Virus record (IMG/VR): IMGVR_UViG_3300013006_000094 | Span: 1-30,635 of that record | Direction: 5' to 3' (one strand) | Origin: a virus | Length of the DNA stretch: 30,635 nucleotides | Shown here: positions 17,201 to 23,798 of the stretch, in pieces | How positions within the stretch are numbered: the first letter of the stretch is position 1 | Layout of the letters: every line of letters begins with the position of its first letter | Translations under genes and position numbers: made by a program | Notes under the pieces: generated by a model | Seen by the model: only the letters and a program-made list of their open reading frames with translations | What the model was told of the DNA's origin: nothing | The model's database searches: none

Positions 17201-18206
17201 CGGTCTGGAAAAGCTTATCATACACATATCTCGTTACCTGCAAAACCGAAGTGTTAGCAGCCAGAACTTTACCGGAAGTTCCGGTGTCGGACTGTGTTAC
17301 TGTTCCGCCAGTATTGAAATAACCTTGAGTGTAAAAGTAATCTACAATGTCGTAAGGTTGATCAACGTAATAACCAGTCGCGACTGTACCCACAATATTT
17401 GCAAGATCTAATTTTATGAAAGTTTCAAATGGTGAATCAACAATAATTTGTTTCGAAACACCGTTTGATGATTGAATTTCACGAATCTGCCCTGCGCCGA
17501 ATCCTGACTTCAAATAGATAGAAGAGTTTACGTAATAATTGTCGGTGTTAGAAGCTGTCTGCGGGAGCTGAACGATGTATCTGTTAACCATACTGTTTAT
17601 GAAACCTGTCTCATAAACAAAGTAGCTATTACCACCATCTGTGATTCTCATCACATCGATAGAACCTGGGCTTGTGTTCCCTCTAACCGCTGCGTTCGTA
17701 CTAACAGGAACGTAATTAATTGTAGTGAATTTGGTGTTCGAATAAGAGTCGATACTATACATGTATCTCCATACGTATCCATCCCCAGTCTTAAACGTTC
17801 CTGATGTTGACGTTAAAGTTGGCTTAACGTAGGACTGAGCTCTGTTATTGTTGTCGATACACTTGTATACTTCGTATTTGTCGGTGACTACGTAAAATAT
17901 TTTGTCGTAAAGATCGGCATCATTTTGGTCATAGGCATCGTAAACGGTGTTTGTGGTCCAGTTGTGTCGAGGTATCAGACTGATTATATCTTCATCTCTT
18001 ATAAGCTTACCATACAATATTTCGCTATACAAAGTTTGCTCAACCTGAGCTACAGAATTGTTCGATGCAATCGCCACATAATCACCATTGGTACCCCAAG
18101 GTTGTGATTTCCCTACAAACAAATAGTAATTATTTTTGTTATTCTCGATATCGGAAATAAAACCATTTGCTTGATTAATGTAATGATTGATCGTAAGTAT
18201 TGCCAT
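14295..18206 (-). CDS. 8: Baseplate wedge protein gp8-like, greatly enlarged (1303 aa)
   Basis: 1303 residues against 334 for T4 gp8. The N-terminal about 230 residues carry the gp8 signature: DIISLIPRHNW, VYDAYDQNDADLYDKIFYVV, KYEVYKCIDNN, then GDGYVWRYMYSI. A second conserved stretch begins near residue 909 (GHGYDSVAELGGRYVGVDI, then GSYRKAGILQNPQ), resembling the later gp8 region in marine T4-like phages. Between them are about 670 residues of Asn/Thr/Gly-rich beta modules (G-S-G-Y-T-S-N-A-T-V-T-I type repeats, a TYYVEFAN module shared with the gp7-like protein, and a GSGT...RRV module shared with the DUF4815-type protein). So gp8 appears to hold a long decorated insertion. gp8 normally joins gp7, gp6 and gp10 in the baseplate wedge. 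It has its own spacer with a late promoter box. Confidence 0.8.
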   Translation of the reverse strand: MAILTINHYINQANGFISDIENNKNNYYLFVGKSQPWGTNGDYVAIASNNSVAQVEQTLYSEILYGKLIRDEDIISLIPRHNWTTNTVYDAYDQNDADLYDKIFYVVTDKYEVYKCIDNNNRAQSYVKPTLTSTSGTFKTGDGYVWRYMYSIDSYSNTKFTTINYVPVSTNAAVRGNTSPGSIDVMRITDGGNSYFVYETGFINSMVNRYIVQLPQTASNTDNYYVNSSIYLKSGFGAGQIREIQSSNGVSKQIIVDSPFETFIKLDLANIVGTVATGYYVDQPYDIVDYFYTQGYFNTGGTVTQSDTGTSGKVLAANTSVLQVTRYVYDKLFQTGLPIIDTTYSGVVKTGTVSVANLGACNIAFVTSNGSGYTSNATVTITANGTGSGAAANAQANSTGKISTINITAVGNSYFKAPTLTISAPVAQTFNSNTAVTNGTGSGSNNVINLTRLDNISLSGGTALGYDNNDIITVKSATTNATVTFTTNTTGGSLTFTIANTGAGFALSGTIPVSNIAITNSTGGTAAGNTTVTYLVANVTSATAFYTANDLITYTVATGNTAIGGLTSGSTYYVEFANATVIALKASPTGSRIALTKGANQTGHSLQGQTASAIMYCDNQIIRGSGTQLNDSANGYSNNEYIRIGANTTSNIRRVVNTVNTTALIVSQPFDNSFSASANSHYKMTVAAEPVSIVISGSNGYVSNTNLNSIQVAISNSYISGLYFSVGEKANMTDISLVNQGANAIIAYANATTVILSGVNGTWLANSGGTQFYVSGESSLQRAKISSIQSSPNITLSNPNGTFKLGYPVNFKTAANSVLSSGNATLVAKVSLPNDQTEYQIGPTVKVTGDGSDAVAIAVVNTAANSNYDIIGIDIVNPGTGYTQANISIYANTNYGVGAKARAIISPVFGHGYDSVAELGGRYVGVDITFDTLSNENQGILGYGSYRKAGILQNPQFLDIRVGLTNFDRVNLSVNSSGNAVNWTPGEVVLQSTTNAAGVVVYGNSTFLQLRDAKGTFNISNTVYAYYSGSSANVISSNTIYFPVGNSAEITTQANSGATGIVISEVSNTVYFMSNVIGQFAAGDIMYDSVVNAYATVSSIYTANGTKDVTYSFGDRFNQTARITLTSNTGAFSNGEYVQQEVSLAKGRVLSSTNDKDLVFANLVGSFAPGQTITDANTNANGICIFANSTYLKLTCVSQNLAFGDSRTGDAHFINNGSGANAISQYVFPVLVLDDVSDVNNFQAGSNNINGLVSGATGICNNHLLVRNPDLVRDSGKLIYSESFAPVTRSATTKEEIKLVIKF
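14561..14568 (-). promoter_or_regulatory. Possible internal late promoter box (TATAAATA)
   Basis: Exact TATAAATA on the minus strand inside the 3' end of gp8, about 276 bases upstream of the DUF4815-type start at 14285. Inside coding sequence, so chance remains likely; an internal promoter for the next gene is the alternative. Confidence 0.25.
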
Positions 18207-18230
18207 CAGTTCACCCAGCTGCCTTTTTAC

Positions 18231-18238
18231 TATTTATA
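18231..18238 (-). promoter_or_regulatory. T4-type late promoter box upstream of gp8
   Basis: Exact TATAAATA on the minus strand in the 52-base spacer between the gp7-like gene and gp8, about 25 bases before the ATG at 18206. Spacing and a non-coding site fit the T4 late promoter, which is a -10-like box without a -35 element. This is one of the two best-placed boxes in the window. Confidence 0.65.
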
Positions 18239-18258
18239 TGATTTTTACGATTGTTTTT

Positions 18259-20487
18259 TTAAGAATAAGCACGAATTTCAATAATATCATTTATAGCAGC
18301 TGCGGAATTCAATACTACTGAAACCCCGTTTGTTGCAGTAAATTCAGAATTTGATAATTTGATACCTTTAAATTCATGAATTTCTCCAGCCCCAGTTCTT
18401 GTTTCCAAAATATTTGCGTTGGTTCCTCCTATAGTGGTTGACAGCGCAATCGAGCTCGAATTTGAAAACGTAACGTAGTAATACGTATTGCCTGTTAAAT
18501 TAGAAATTGCTATATTACCGGTAGGAACGCTATAGTAAATCAGATTATCCACATCGATATAAGTGTTTGCGTTCGTAACTGTTAATACATCTGCGGTATT
18601 ATTTGCATACGACGTGTTCGCTATAATTTTATAATTTCGGTAGACATCTAAATTACCAGCTGTATAACCAGTTTGTGGAGTAAACGAAGTCTGATTGGCT
18701 GCAGCAACGAAAATATCGTATTTTGTTTTTGTAAAAGTTTCCGGTTCTGATTGATCTGACATCAGTTCGGTGTTAAGTCTGAATCTTCCGAAAAGAGCCA
18801 AACCTGATGGATGAATTAGATCTAGAACCAATCCTTTATATAGATCAAACATCTTATTTACCAGAATTTCATAAGAGAATTTCTGATAGTAGTAGCTGTC
18901 TTGTATCTTAATAATATCGCTCAGAAATCCATTATTATTTCTGGAGTATCCAGTTCCTTTTCCATCAACTTCAACAATAGCAGAACCGGTGACAACTACG
19001 CCTTGGTTGAATGGAGTGGTTAAGAAAACTGTACCTCCTGGAGAAAACCCAAACCCAGAGTCAGTAACCTCGACAGCTAGAGCTACACCTTGAGCAGATG
19101 TAACTACCGAATCAACAATAGCATTATGACCTTTGATTCCACCAAAACCGTCAGGAATTCTTTGAGCTGCGACGTTAGGCTCTATTATGTCAATATAAGG
19201 ATTTGAAGAATAACCAACACCAGGATTAATTTGTGATAAGAAAGAAATTGTTCCTGCTTCTATACTTACGAACGAAAGGGTGTCATAAATTTTAGAAGCC
19301 AGATTCGCTACAGGATTTTTCGGAAAGTACCAGTTAGATGTAAGATTCGCGCTCAAATAACTGTAGATATAATCTGTATTGAGGTATATGATTTCGCGAT
19401 TTACCAGACCACCTACTTTAAAGTTAGCTCTAGCACCACCGCCACCGGCAACGCTCAAAATTGTCGCAGAAGCGCCATTTCCGTTTGTAACATTATCACC
19501 TACGTAGAAGCTAAGATTAGAACTAAAGTCAGTCGTCTTCACATATGAGCTATTCGAGAATCTAATAATTGCATTAGCCGAGGTATTTGAACTGGTTAAT
19601 ACATCGTTTATGGAAAAATTACCAATAGTGTTCGAGATGAAAAGATCAAGAGAAGTGGCAACTGTGACTACTGCGTTTAGGCTGTATCCGCTACCGCCAT
19701 TGATTAGCTCAAATTGAACTTTACCATTTTCGTCTCTAACTGCTGCGACTCTTGCTTTACCGTTTACGCCTGTTCCTGTTATATCTAATATGTCACCTTT
19801 TCTAAATCCCAATCCGCCATTATCAATAGCCACAGCCGTCAAAGAACCCAAAACAACAGGAGCATTGGCTAGAGTTATTTCGGGAACTGATTGCGAAAGG
19901 ATTTTCTCGCCATATTTGAATCTACCTTTTACAGAAGAAAGATATAGAACGTGCATAAAACGATCGCTGACAATTTTCTGGTTTACTGATTCAACAACAG
20001 CCGTTGCGCTATCGCTACTATTGTAAATTTGTTTGCCGATGAGGTTCTCTAGATAATCACTGTCAGAAATTTCAATATACCTAGGAACAACCCACTCTCC
20101 ATCTGAAGGTTTTAGAATAAAATCGCCAGGGATGTAGATCTCGATCGCCTCATTAAAGATAATTCTAAACAGCAGTTCGTACGCGCGCGGAGTGCCCTTT
20201 GATCTGTAAAGATCGAGTATGTGTTTTACAAGTAGTCTCTTATCAGCCAAGACAGACTCCGGGAGCGAATTCATGTAAGTGTTTTTAAAATACTTAACGA
20301 ACTCTGCTTCGGTTTCATCGATGTCTGAATAGTTTAATAACGATCTTGCATGATATAAAGGATTACTCGGCGATTCAAGCCATTCGTAGTATGCCTTTAC
20401 GAAAGTGATGAAGTTCGGTCCTTCTTCCTTATAGAAGGCAGGGAACTGCTGCGGAATGAATGGAGATACAAATTTATTAATAGTCAT
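18259..20487 (-). CDS. Baseplate wedge protein, gp7-like candidate (742 aa)
   Basis: 742 residues; its ATG shares one base with the gp6 stop (TAATG). The N-terminal about 170 residues (KFVSPFIPQQFPAFYKEEGPNFITFVKAYYEWLE..., NYSDIDETEAEFVKYFKNTYM, LYRSKGTPRAYELLFRIIF) are helical and belong to a recognisable family that follows gp6 in marine T4-like phages. The 'S-K-G-T-x-x-A-Y-x-x-L-F-R' segment recalls tail protein I of simpler contractile tails, the counterpart of part of T4 gp7. The rest is beta-rich and decorated; residues about 627-707 hold a TYYYVTFSN module shared with gp8. Position between gp6 and gp8 supports a gp7 role in the wedge core, but it is shorter than T4 gp7 (1032 residues), so the symbol is withheld. 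Confidence 0.6.
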   Translation of the reverse strand: MTINKFVSPFIPQQFPAFYKEEGPNFITFVKAYYEWLESPSNPLYHARSLLNYSDIDETEAEFVKYFKNTYMNSLPESVLADKRLLVKHILDLYRSKGTPRAYELLFRIIFNEAIEIYIPGDFILKPSDGEWVVPRYIEISDSDYLENLIGKQIYNSSDSATAVVESVNQKIVSDRFMHVLYLSSVKGRFKYGEKILSQSVPEITLANAPVVLGSLTAVAIDNGGLGFRKGDILDITGTGVNGKARVAAVRDENGKVQFELINGGSGYSLNAVVTVATSLDLFISNTIGNFSINDVLTSSNTSANAIIRFSNSSYVKTTDFSSNLSFYVGDNVTNGNGASATILSVAGGGGARANFKVGGLVNREIIYLNTDYIYSYLSANLTSNWYFPKNPVANLASKIYDTLSFVSIEAGTISFLSQINPGVGYSSNPYIDIIEPNVAAQRIPDGFGGIKGHNAIVDSVVTSAQGVALAVEVTDSGFGFSPGGTVFLTTPFNQGVVVTGSAIVEVDGKGTGYSRNNNGFLSDIIKIQDSYYYQKFSYEILVNKMFDLYKGLVLDLIHPSGLALFGRFRLNTELMSDQSEPETFTKTKYDIFVAAANQTSFTPQTGYTAGNLDVYRNYKIIANTSYANNTADVLTVTNANTYIDVDNLIYYSVPTGNIAISNLTGNTYYYVTFSNSSSIALSTTIGGTNANILETRTGAGEIHEFKGIKLSNSEFTATNGVSVVLNSAAAINDIIEIRAYS

Positions 20488-22310
20488 TAGACTGCCATTA
20501 CATCAATTGAAATGTTCTCTAAATCAATTTGTATAAGATCTTTATTTTTGGCATTAATGTCTAAATTTTTTGGTGTAGCAAAAAATTGAATCGAGGAAGA
20601 ATTAATAAATTTGCTAATGTTGATTCTGTTAAGTGTAATCTCTCCACTCATGTAATTTATTTCTCCACCATTATTGTAATTTTCGTATCCAGGATTCGTA
20701 ACATCCTTTAAGTAAACAACTTTCGATAAGTTGTTAACTTGCACTTTACCGTTGGGAAGCTGTGAAAAGACTAAAGTTTTATTTGATGGATTGTAATCCG
20801 TATATTGATACCTTCTGCCGTTGCTCTCGAATAAAGTTGACGAAAAAGTTCCGGCTGAAATTTCATTTTGATAATTTAGTTCGATATCGACTTCTGTATT
20901 CAGAACAGGATTAGCATCTTTTCTTAAGACGATATAAGTTTCATTACTAGTGATGCTCGGATCAGAATCATTGACCGCAGCTTCTAACCTCGAGAGTTTG
21001 AATGAGGTGTTGAATTCGATTAGATACGTTGTGTTGTAATTTTTAATCGCTTGATTTACAACCGATTTGATGTCAGTTGCAGTTTTAATCGTCGATGCGC
21101 TTGTGTATCTTACTGTAGTAGAAACCATAAGAAACAGATAATCCGGATCGATGATTTTAGGTTTAATTCCTAAAGTGCATTTGTCTTTTAGATATGTCTC
21201 GATGGTTTGTTTGTCTAGATCGGAAAGAGGAGCTCCGGAATAAGTTGCTGGCGCTATGAAAACTTTACCGTAATCAACTGAATTAGCCGAAATCTCACCA
21301 CCGAATACATTCAATGTTTTTACATTCACGAAATTATTTAGAACCAAGTTCCTGAAATCATTTGCTGTTATAGCTCTACCCTGAGTCTGATAATGTCTTG
21401 GTGCATTGTATCTAATAGAGTCTAACGTCTCGGCATTCGCTCCACCAGAACTTCCTGAACCGAATACAGTAATAGTTGGGCTAAGAAAACTACCTAGACC
21501 GTTTATCAACCCTAGATTATCATCTAGTGTAAAATTTGTAGAACCGTCAGAAAAAGAACCTGCGCATGTTCTGTATGTCACATAGACCAGAGAATTGTTT
21601 AGTGGTTTTTTACCAAAAACTCCATCTCCGAAAACAACCTCATAACGAGTATCTTCTGTAGCCTGTAGGAAGTAAATTTCGGAGTTTGAAGTAAGACCGT
21701 AGAGGTTTTCGGCTGCATTGAAGTAAGTATTCGTCTGCCCATCATTTTCCGAAACAAGAACAATCATCGAATCGGTGTCAATGTTATCGTTGGTCATAAC
21801 GAAACGTTGAGCTTCTGTAGAATTATCTACTACGAACGCATCAGAGATGTAAACACCTTCGTAGATGTTTAGATTAGCTGTGAAATACCCACCAGTAGGA
21901 TAAATTACATAAGACTGGTCTGTTGTATAGGTAAACGTGCCATTACCTGATTTGCCAGTAAATTTGGTTGCTGATGGAATTGTAAGAGTTGCAAGACCAG
22001 ACTGTGGGAACTTTACGTTTATCTTCGCTTCTGATGACTTGGCGGATCTCGGGATGTAGTTTAGTTCTTTAGCTCTAGAGATAATGCTGTTACGAAGCTG
22101 AGCCGAGTCAAGGAACATTTCTGATACAGCCATGTTCATATAGAACGCATTCAGGTGTGTGTTGTAGGTTAGTATGTCAAGCAGCACTGACATATTCGAA
22201 CCATCGAAGTCATAATCAGCAAACTGCGCCTGGGATTTCAGATACGTCTTCAGATTTGCTTTTAGACTATCGAAATCTAGATTCACCAGACTGATTGAGT
22301 TATTTGCCAT
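20487..22310 (-). CDS. 6: Baseplate wedge protein gp6
   Basis: 607 residues against about 660 in T4. The N-terminus shows the gp6 signature: LDFDSLKANLKTYLKSQAQFADYDFDGSNMSVLLDILTYNTHLNAFYMNMAVSEMFLDSAQLRNSIISRAKELNY in outline, with the L-L-D-x-x-x-Y-N-x-H/N-x-x-Y core and an A-x-x-L-N-Y-x-P-x-S end. The middle (about residues 300-400, RAITANDFRNLVLNNF and VFGGE) matches the baseplate J-like core of gp6 and P2 gpJ. gp6 dimers form the inner ring of the baseplate and hold gp7, gp25 and gp53. It starts directly after the gp25 stop (TAAATG). Confidence 0.9.
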   Translation of the reverse strand: MANNSISLVNLDFDSLKANLKTYLKSQAQFADYDFDGSNMSVLLDILTYNTHLNAFYMNMAVSEMFLDSAQLRNSIISRAKELNYIPRSAKSSEAKINVKFPQSGLATLTIPSATKFTGKSGNGTFTYTTDQSYVIYPTGGYFTANLNIYEGVYISDAFVVDNSTEAQRFVMTNDNIDTDSMIVLVSENDGQTNTYFNAAENLYGLTSNSEIYFLQATEDTRYEVVFGDGVFGKKPLNNSLVYVTYRTCAGSFSDGSTNFTLDDNLGLINGLGSFLSPTITVFGSGSSGGANAETLDSIRYNAPRHYQTQGRAITANDFRNLVLNNFVNVKTLNVFGGEISANSVDYGKVFIAPATYSGAPLSDLDKQTIETYLKDKCTLGIKPKIIDPDYLFLMVSTTVRYTSASTIKTATDIKSVVNQAIKNYNTTYLIEFNTSFKLSRLEAAVNDSDPSITSNETYIVLRKDANPVLNTEVDIELNYQNEISAGTFSSTLFESNGRRYQYTDYNPSNKTLVFSQLPNGKVQVNNLSKVVYLKDVTNPGYENYNNGGEINYMSGEITLNRINISKFINSSSIQFFATPKNLDINAKNKDLIQIDLENISIDVMAV

Positions 22311-22733
22311 TTAGCGCACTCTTCTTAGGAACAGGTTTACACTTTGTACTTCTATACTATTTATTATTGAAAATATAAGATTGATAGCTACTCGATCCTC
22401 TTCACTAAAAGAAGTAACCCGAACTTCAATCAGATTGACTCTTGGCTCGTGGAAACGAATTGCATTCTGAATAGCGAATCTTAGGTTTTCTTCCATGATA
22501 ATATCGTTAGGCTCGAACAAGGAAGCATACACATCCGAACCGATATTAGGCTGGAATGGTCTTTCGCCTAGATTGGTTAAAATGATGTTCTTTAGTGCCT
22601 GCTTGATTGACTGTTCGTTTTTTACACGACCAAGATCTTTGGTGATTGGATGTGGAGTCAGGTCATCAAGAAAATCCGAGAACAGATCTGGTGTAACTCT
22701 TGTTTGGGTGAAGTAATCGGATCTTGTTGACAT
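22311..22733 (-). CDS. 25: Baseplate wedge protein gp25
   Basis: 140 residues from the ATG at 22733, preferred over 22784 because the longer form overlaps the PAAR gene and an AGGA site sits seven bases before 22733. T4 gp25 is 132 residues. Conserved features: DLGRVKNEQSIKQALKNIILTNLGERPFQPNIGSDV in outline (residues about 33-68), then N-A-I-x-F-H-E-P-R-V at 90-99, the EPR motif of the gp25/gpW wedge family. gp25 sits at the junction of the wedges with the sheath and helps initiate sheath polymerisation. It has a lysozyme-like name in some databases but no lytic activity is expected. Next to gp6 as in T4-like phages. Confidence 0.9.
   Translation of the reverse strand: MSTRSDYFTQTRVTPDLFSDFLDDLTPHPITKDLGRVKNEQSIKQALKNIILTNLGERPFQPNIGSDVYASLFEPNDIIMEENLRFAIQNAIRFHEPRVNLIEVRVTSFSEEDRVAINLIFSIINSIEVQSVNLFLRRVR
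22358..22365 (-). promoter_or_regulatory. Weak late promoter-like box upstream of gp6
   Basis: AATAAATA on the minus strand (7 of 8 to TATAAATA) inside the 3' end of gp25, about 48 bases before the gp6 ATG. Suggestive position, weak sequence support. Confidence 0.2.
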
Positions 22734-22737
22734 TTGA

Positions 22738-22998
22738 TTATCCTGCAGATATATCTGAAATTGAAGAACTAGCCGTGTGCCCACAAGATGCGACGTCGCC
22801 GGATCTAACTACACCCCTTCCATTAACTAATACTTTGCTTGATGAACTGACCATCACAGCGCTGTTGTGAGGAGATCTACCATGAGGAGTCACTGTGTCC
22901 CCTACCAAAGCTATTCTTCTGCCGTGAGCAAAAACATTGGAGGAGCTCCCAATTATAGTACCCCCAGCATAATCTCCGTCTACACATATACCAGCCAT
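22738..22998 (-). CDS. PAAR-type spike tip protein (gp5.4-like)
   Basis: 86 residues, close to the 97 of T4 gp5.4. AAGGA precedes the ATG. Gly- and Ser-rich beta sequence with paired PAAR-like segments: IALVGDTVTPHG, then VLVNGRGVVRSGDVASCGH. His39, His44, Cys72 and His74 are the candidate metal ligands, matching the three-or-four-ligand site at the tip of PAAR cones. PAAR proteins cap the trimeric needle and sharpen it for piercing the outer membrane. The preceding gene is the needle itself and gp25 follows, so a spike tip role is well supported. The cytosolic face is not relevant; the protein is part of the virion. Confidence 0.85.
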   Translation of the reverse strand: MAGICVDGDYAGGTIIGSSSNVFAHGRRIALVGDTVTPHGRSPHNSAVMVSSSSKVLVNGRGVVRSGDVASCGHTASSSISDISAG

Positions 22999-23007
22999 GT
23001 ATTATCC

Positions 23008-23796
23008 TTATGGGTTAAGATTAAGCGGATTGCCAACAATTGTTGTTTGTCCGGAAGATGTAATCTCAGTCTGACCGGAAGATAGAATATTTATGTTAGA
23101 TCCTTGAATCTCAGTCTTACTTTGAGATGTCGACAGAACTTGACCTTGAGAATCAATAGTCACATCACCGGATTTTGTTTTTAACGTTATTGTTTCAGCC
23201 AAAACTTCGAAATTTTTACAAACGAATCTTATGTTGCCTTTACTGATAACTTCAATATTGCCAGCTGAATTTACGGACCAATTGCTATTTAATACTTCTG
23301 TCTTAGGTCCAACATAATTTGTTACAGATTTAGCACCAATGTTTTTACGCTCTGATCCTTTAACTGAAATTGTGGTATCACCATTGACCGTGTCAAATTT
23401 ATCTCCGGCAATTGCCTCTGTTAATGCGCCGCCCACGAGAAATTGAAAATTTTCTCCCGCTGCCATATATCTGTTGCCTTCAGTTTGTTCGCTAACAGAA
23501 CCATCAACATTGACATTCATCACTCCCTTTACTTTAACATCATAATGACCATCAACGGTTGTTGAAAATCCATCACACATATAATAATATGCTTTACCAA
23601 CTGAGTTGACTACTGTTCTTCCTGCTTTATCAATTTCTACATAAGAACCTTTAGTATGAGCAACTCTTAGACTTTCTTTATCCGGAGTATCATTTACATG
23701 TATCTCATGCCCACTTCGTGTAATCGTTGATTGATTATACGGATATTCGGCTTCGAATGTAGATTCCGGATGGCGTCTATTATTTGCGTCTGACAT
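23008..23796 (-). CDS. Beta-helical needle protein (gp5 C-terminal-like)
   Basis: 262 residues, AGAGG before the ATG. The N-terminus reads DANNRRHPESTFEAEYPYNQSTITRSGHEIHVNDTP in outline, then ESLRVAHTKGSYVEIDKAGR, a known start of spike needle proteins in T4-like phages and akin to the VgrG C-terminal part. From about residue 85 there are repeated short beta strands (VDGHYDVKVKGVMNVNVDG, KTKSGDVTIDSQGQ, SKTEIQGSNINILSSGQTEITSSGQ) with an eight-residue-like rhythm, as expected for a trimeric beta prism. In T4 this structure is part of gp5; here it is a separate gene downstream of an OB-fold protein. It should form the shaft beneath the PAAR tip. Confidence 0.8.
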   Translation of the reverse strand: MSDANNRRHPESTFEAEYPYNQSTITRSGHEIHVNDTPDKESLRVAHTKGSYVEIDKAGRTVVNSVGKAYYYMCDGFSTTVDGHYDVKVKGVMNVNVDGSVSEQTEGNRYMAAGENFQFLVGGALTEAIAGDKFDTVNGDTTISVKGSERKNIGAKSVTNYVGPKTEVLNSNWSVNSAGNIEVISKGNIRFVCKNFEVLAETITLKTKSGDVTIDSQGQVLSTSQSKTEIQGSNINILSSGQTEITSSGQTTIVGNPLNLNP

Positions 23797-23798
23797 GA

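Noticed and set aside
22734-22784. Longer gp25 start (MGTRLVLQFQIYLQDNQ...)
   Set aside because: The extension is the PAAR 3' end read in another frame and lacks gp25 resemblance; the ATG at 22733 has a proper ribosome site.
23088-23095. CATAAATA box upstream of the PAAR gene
   Set aside because: Falls in Asn-Ile-Asn codons of the needle gene; one mismatch and no spacer, so not called.
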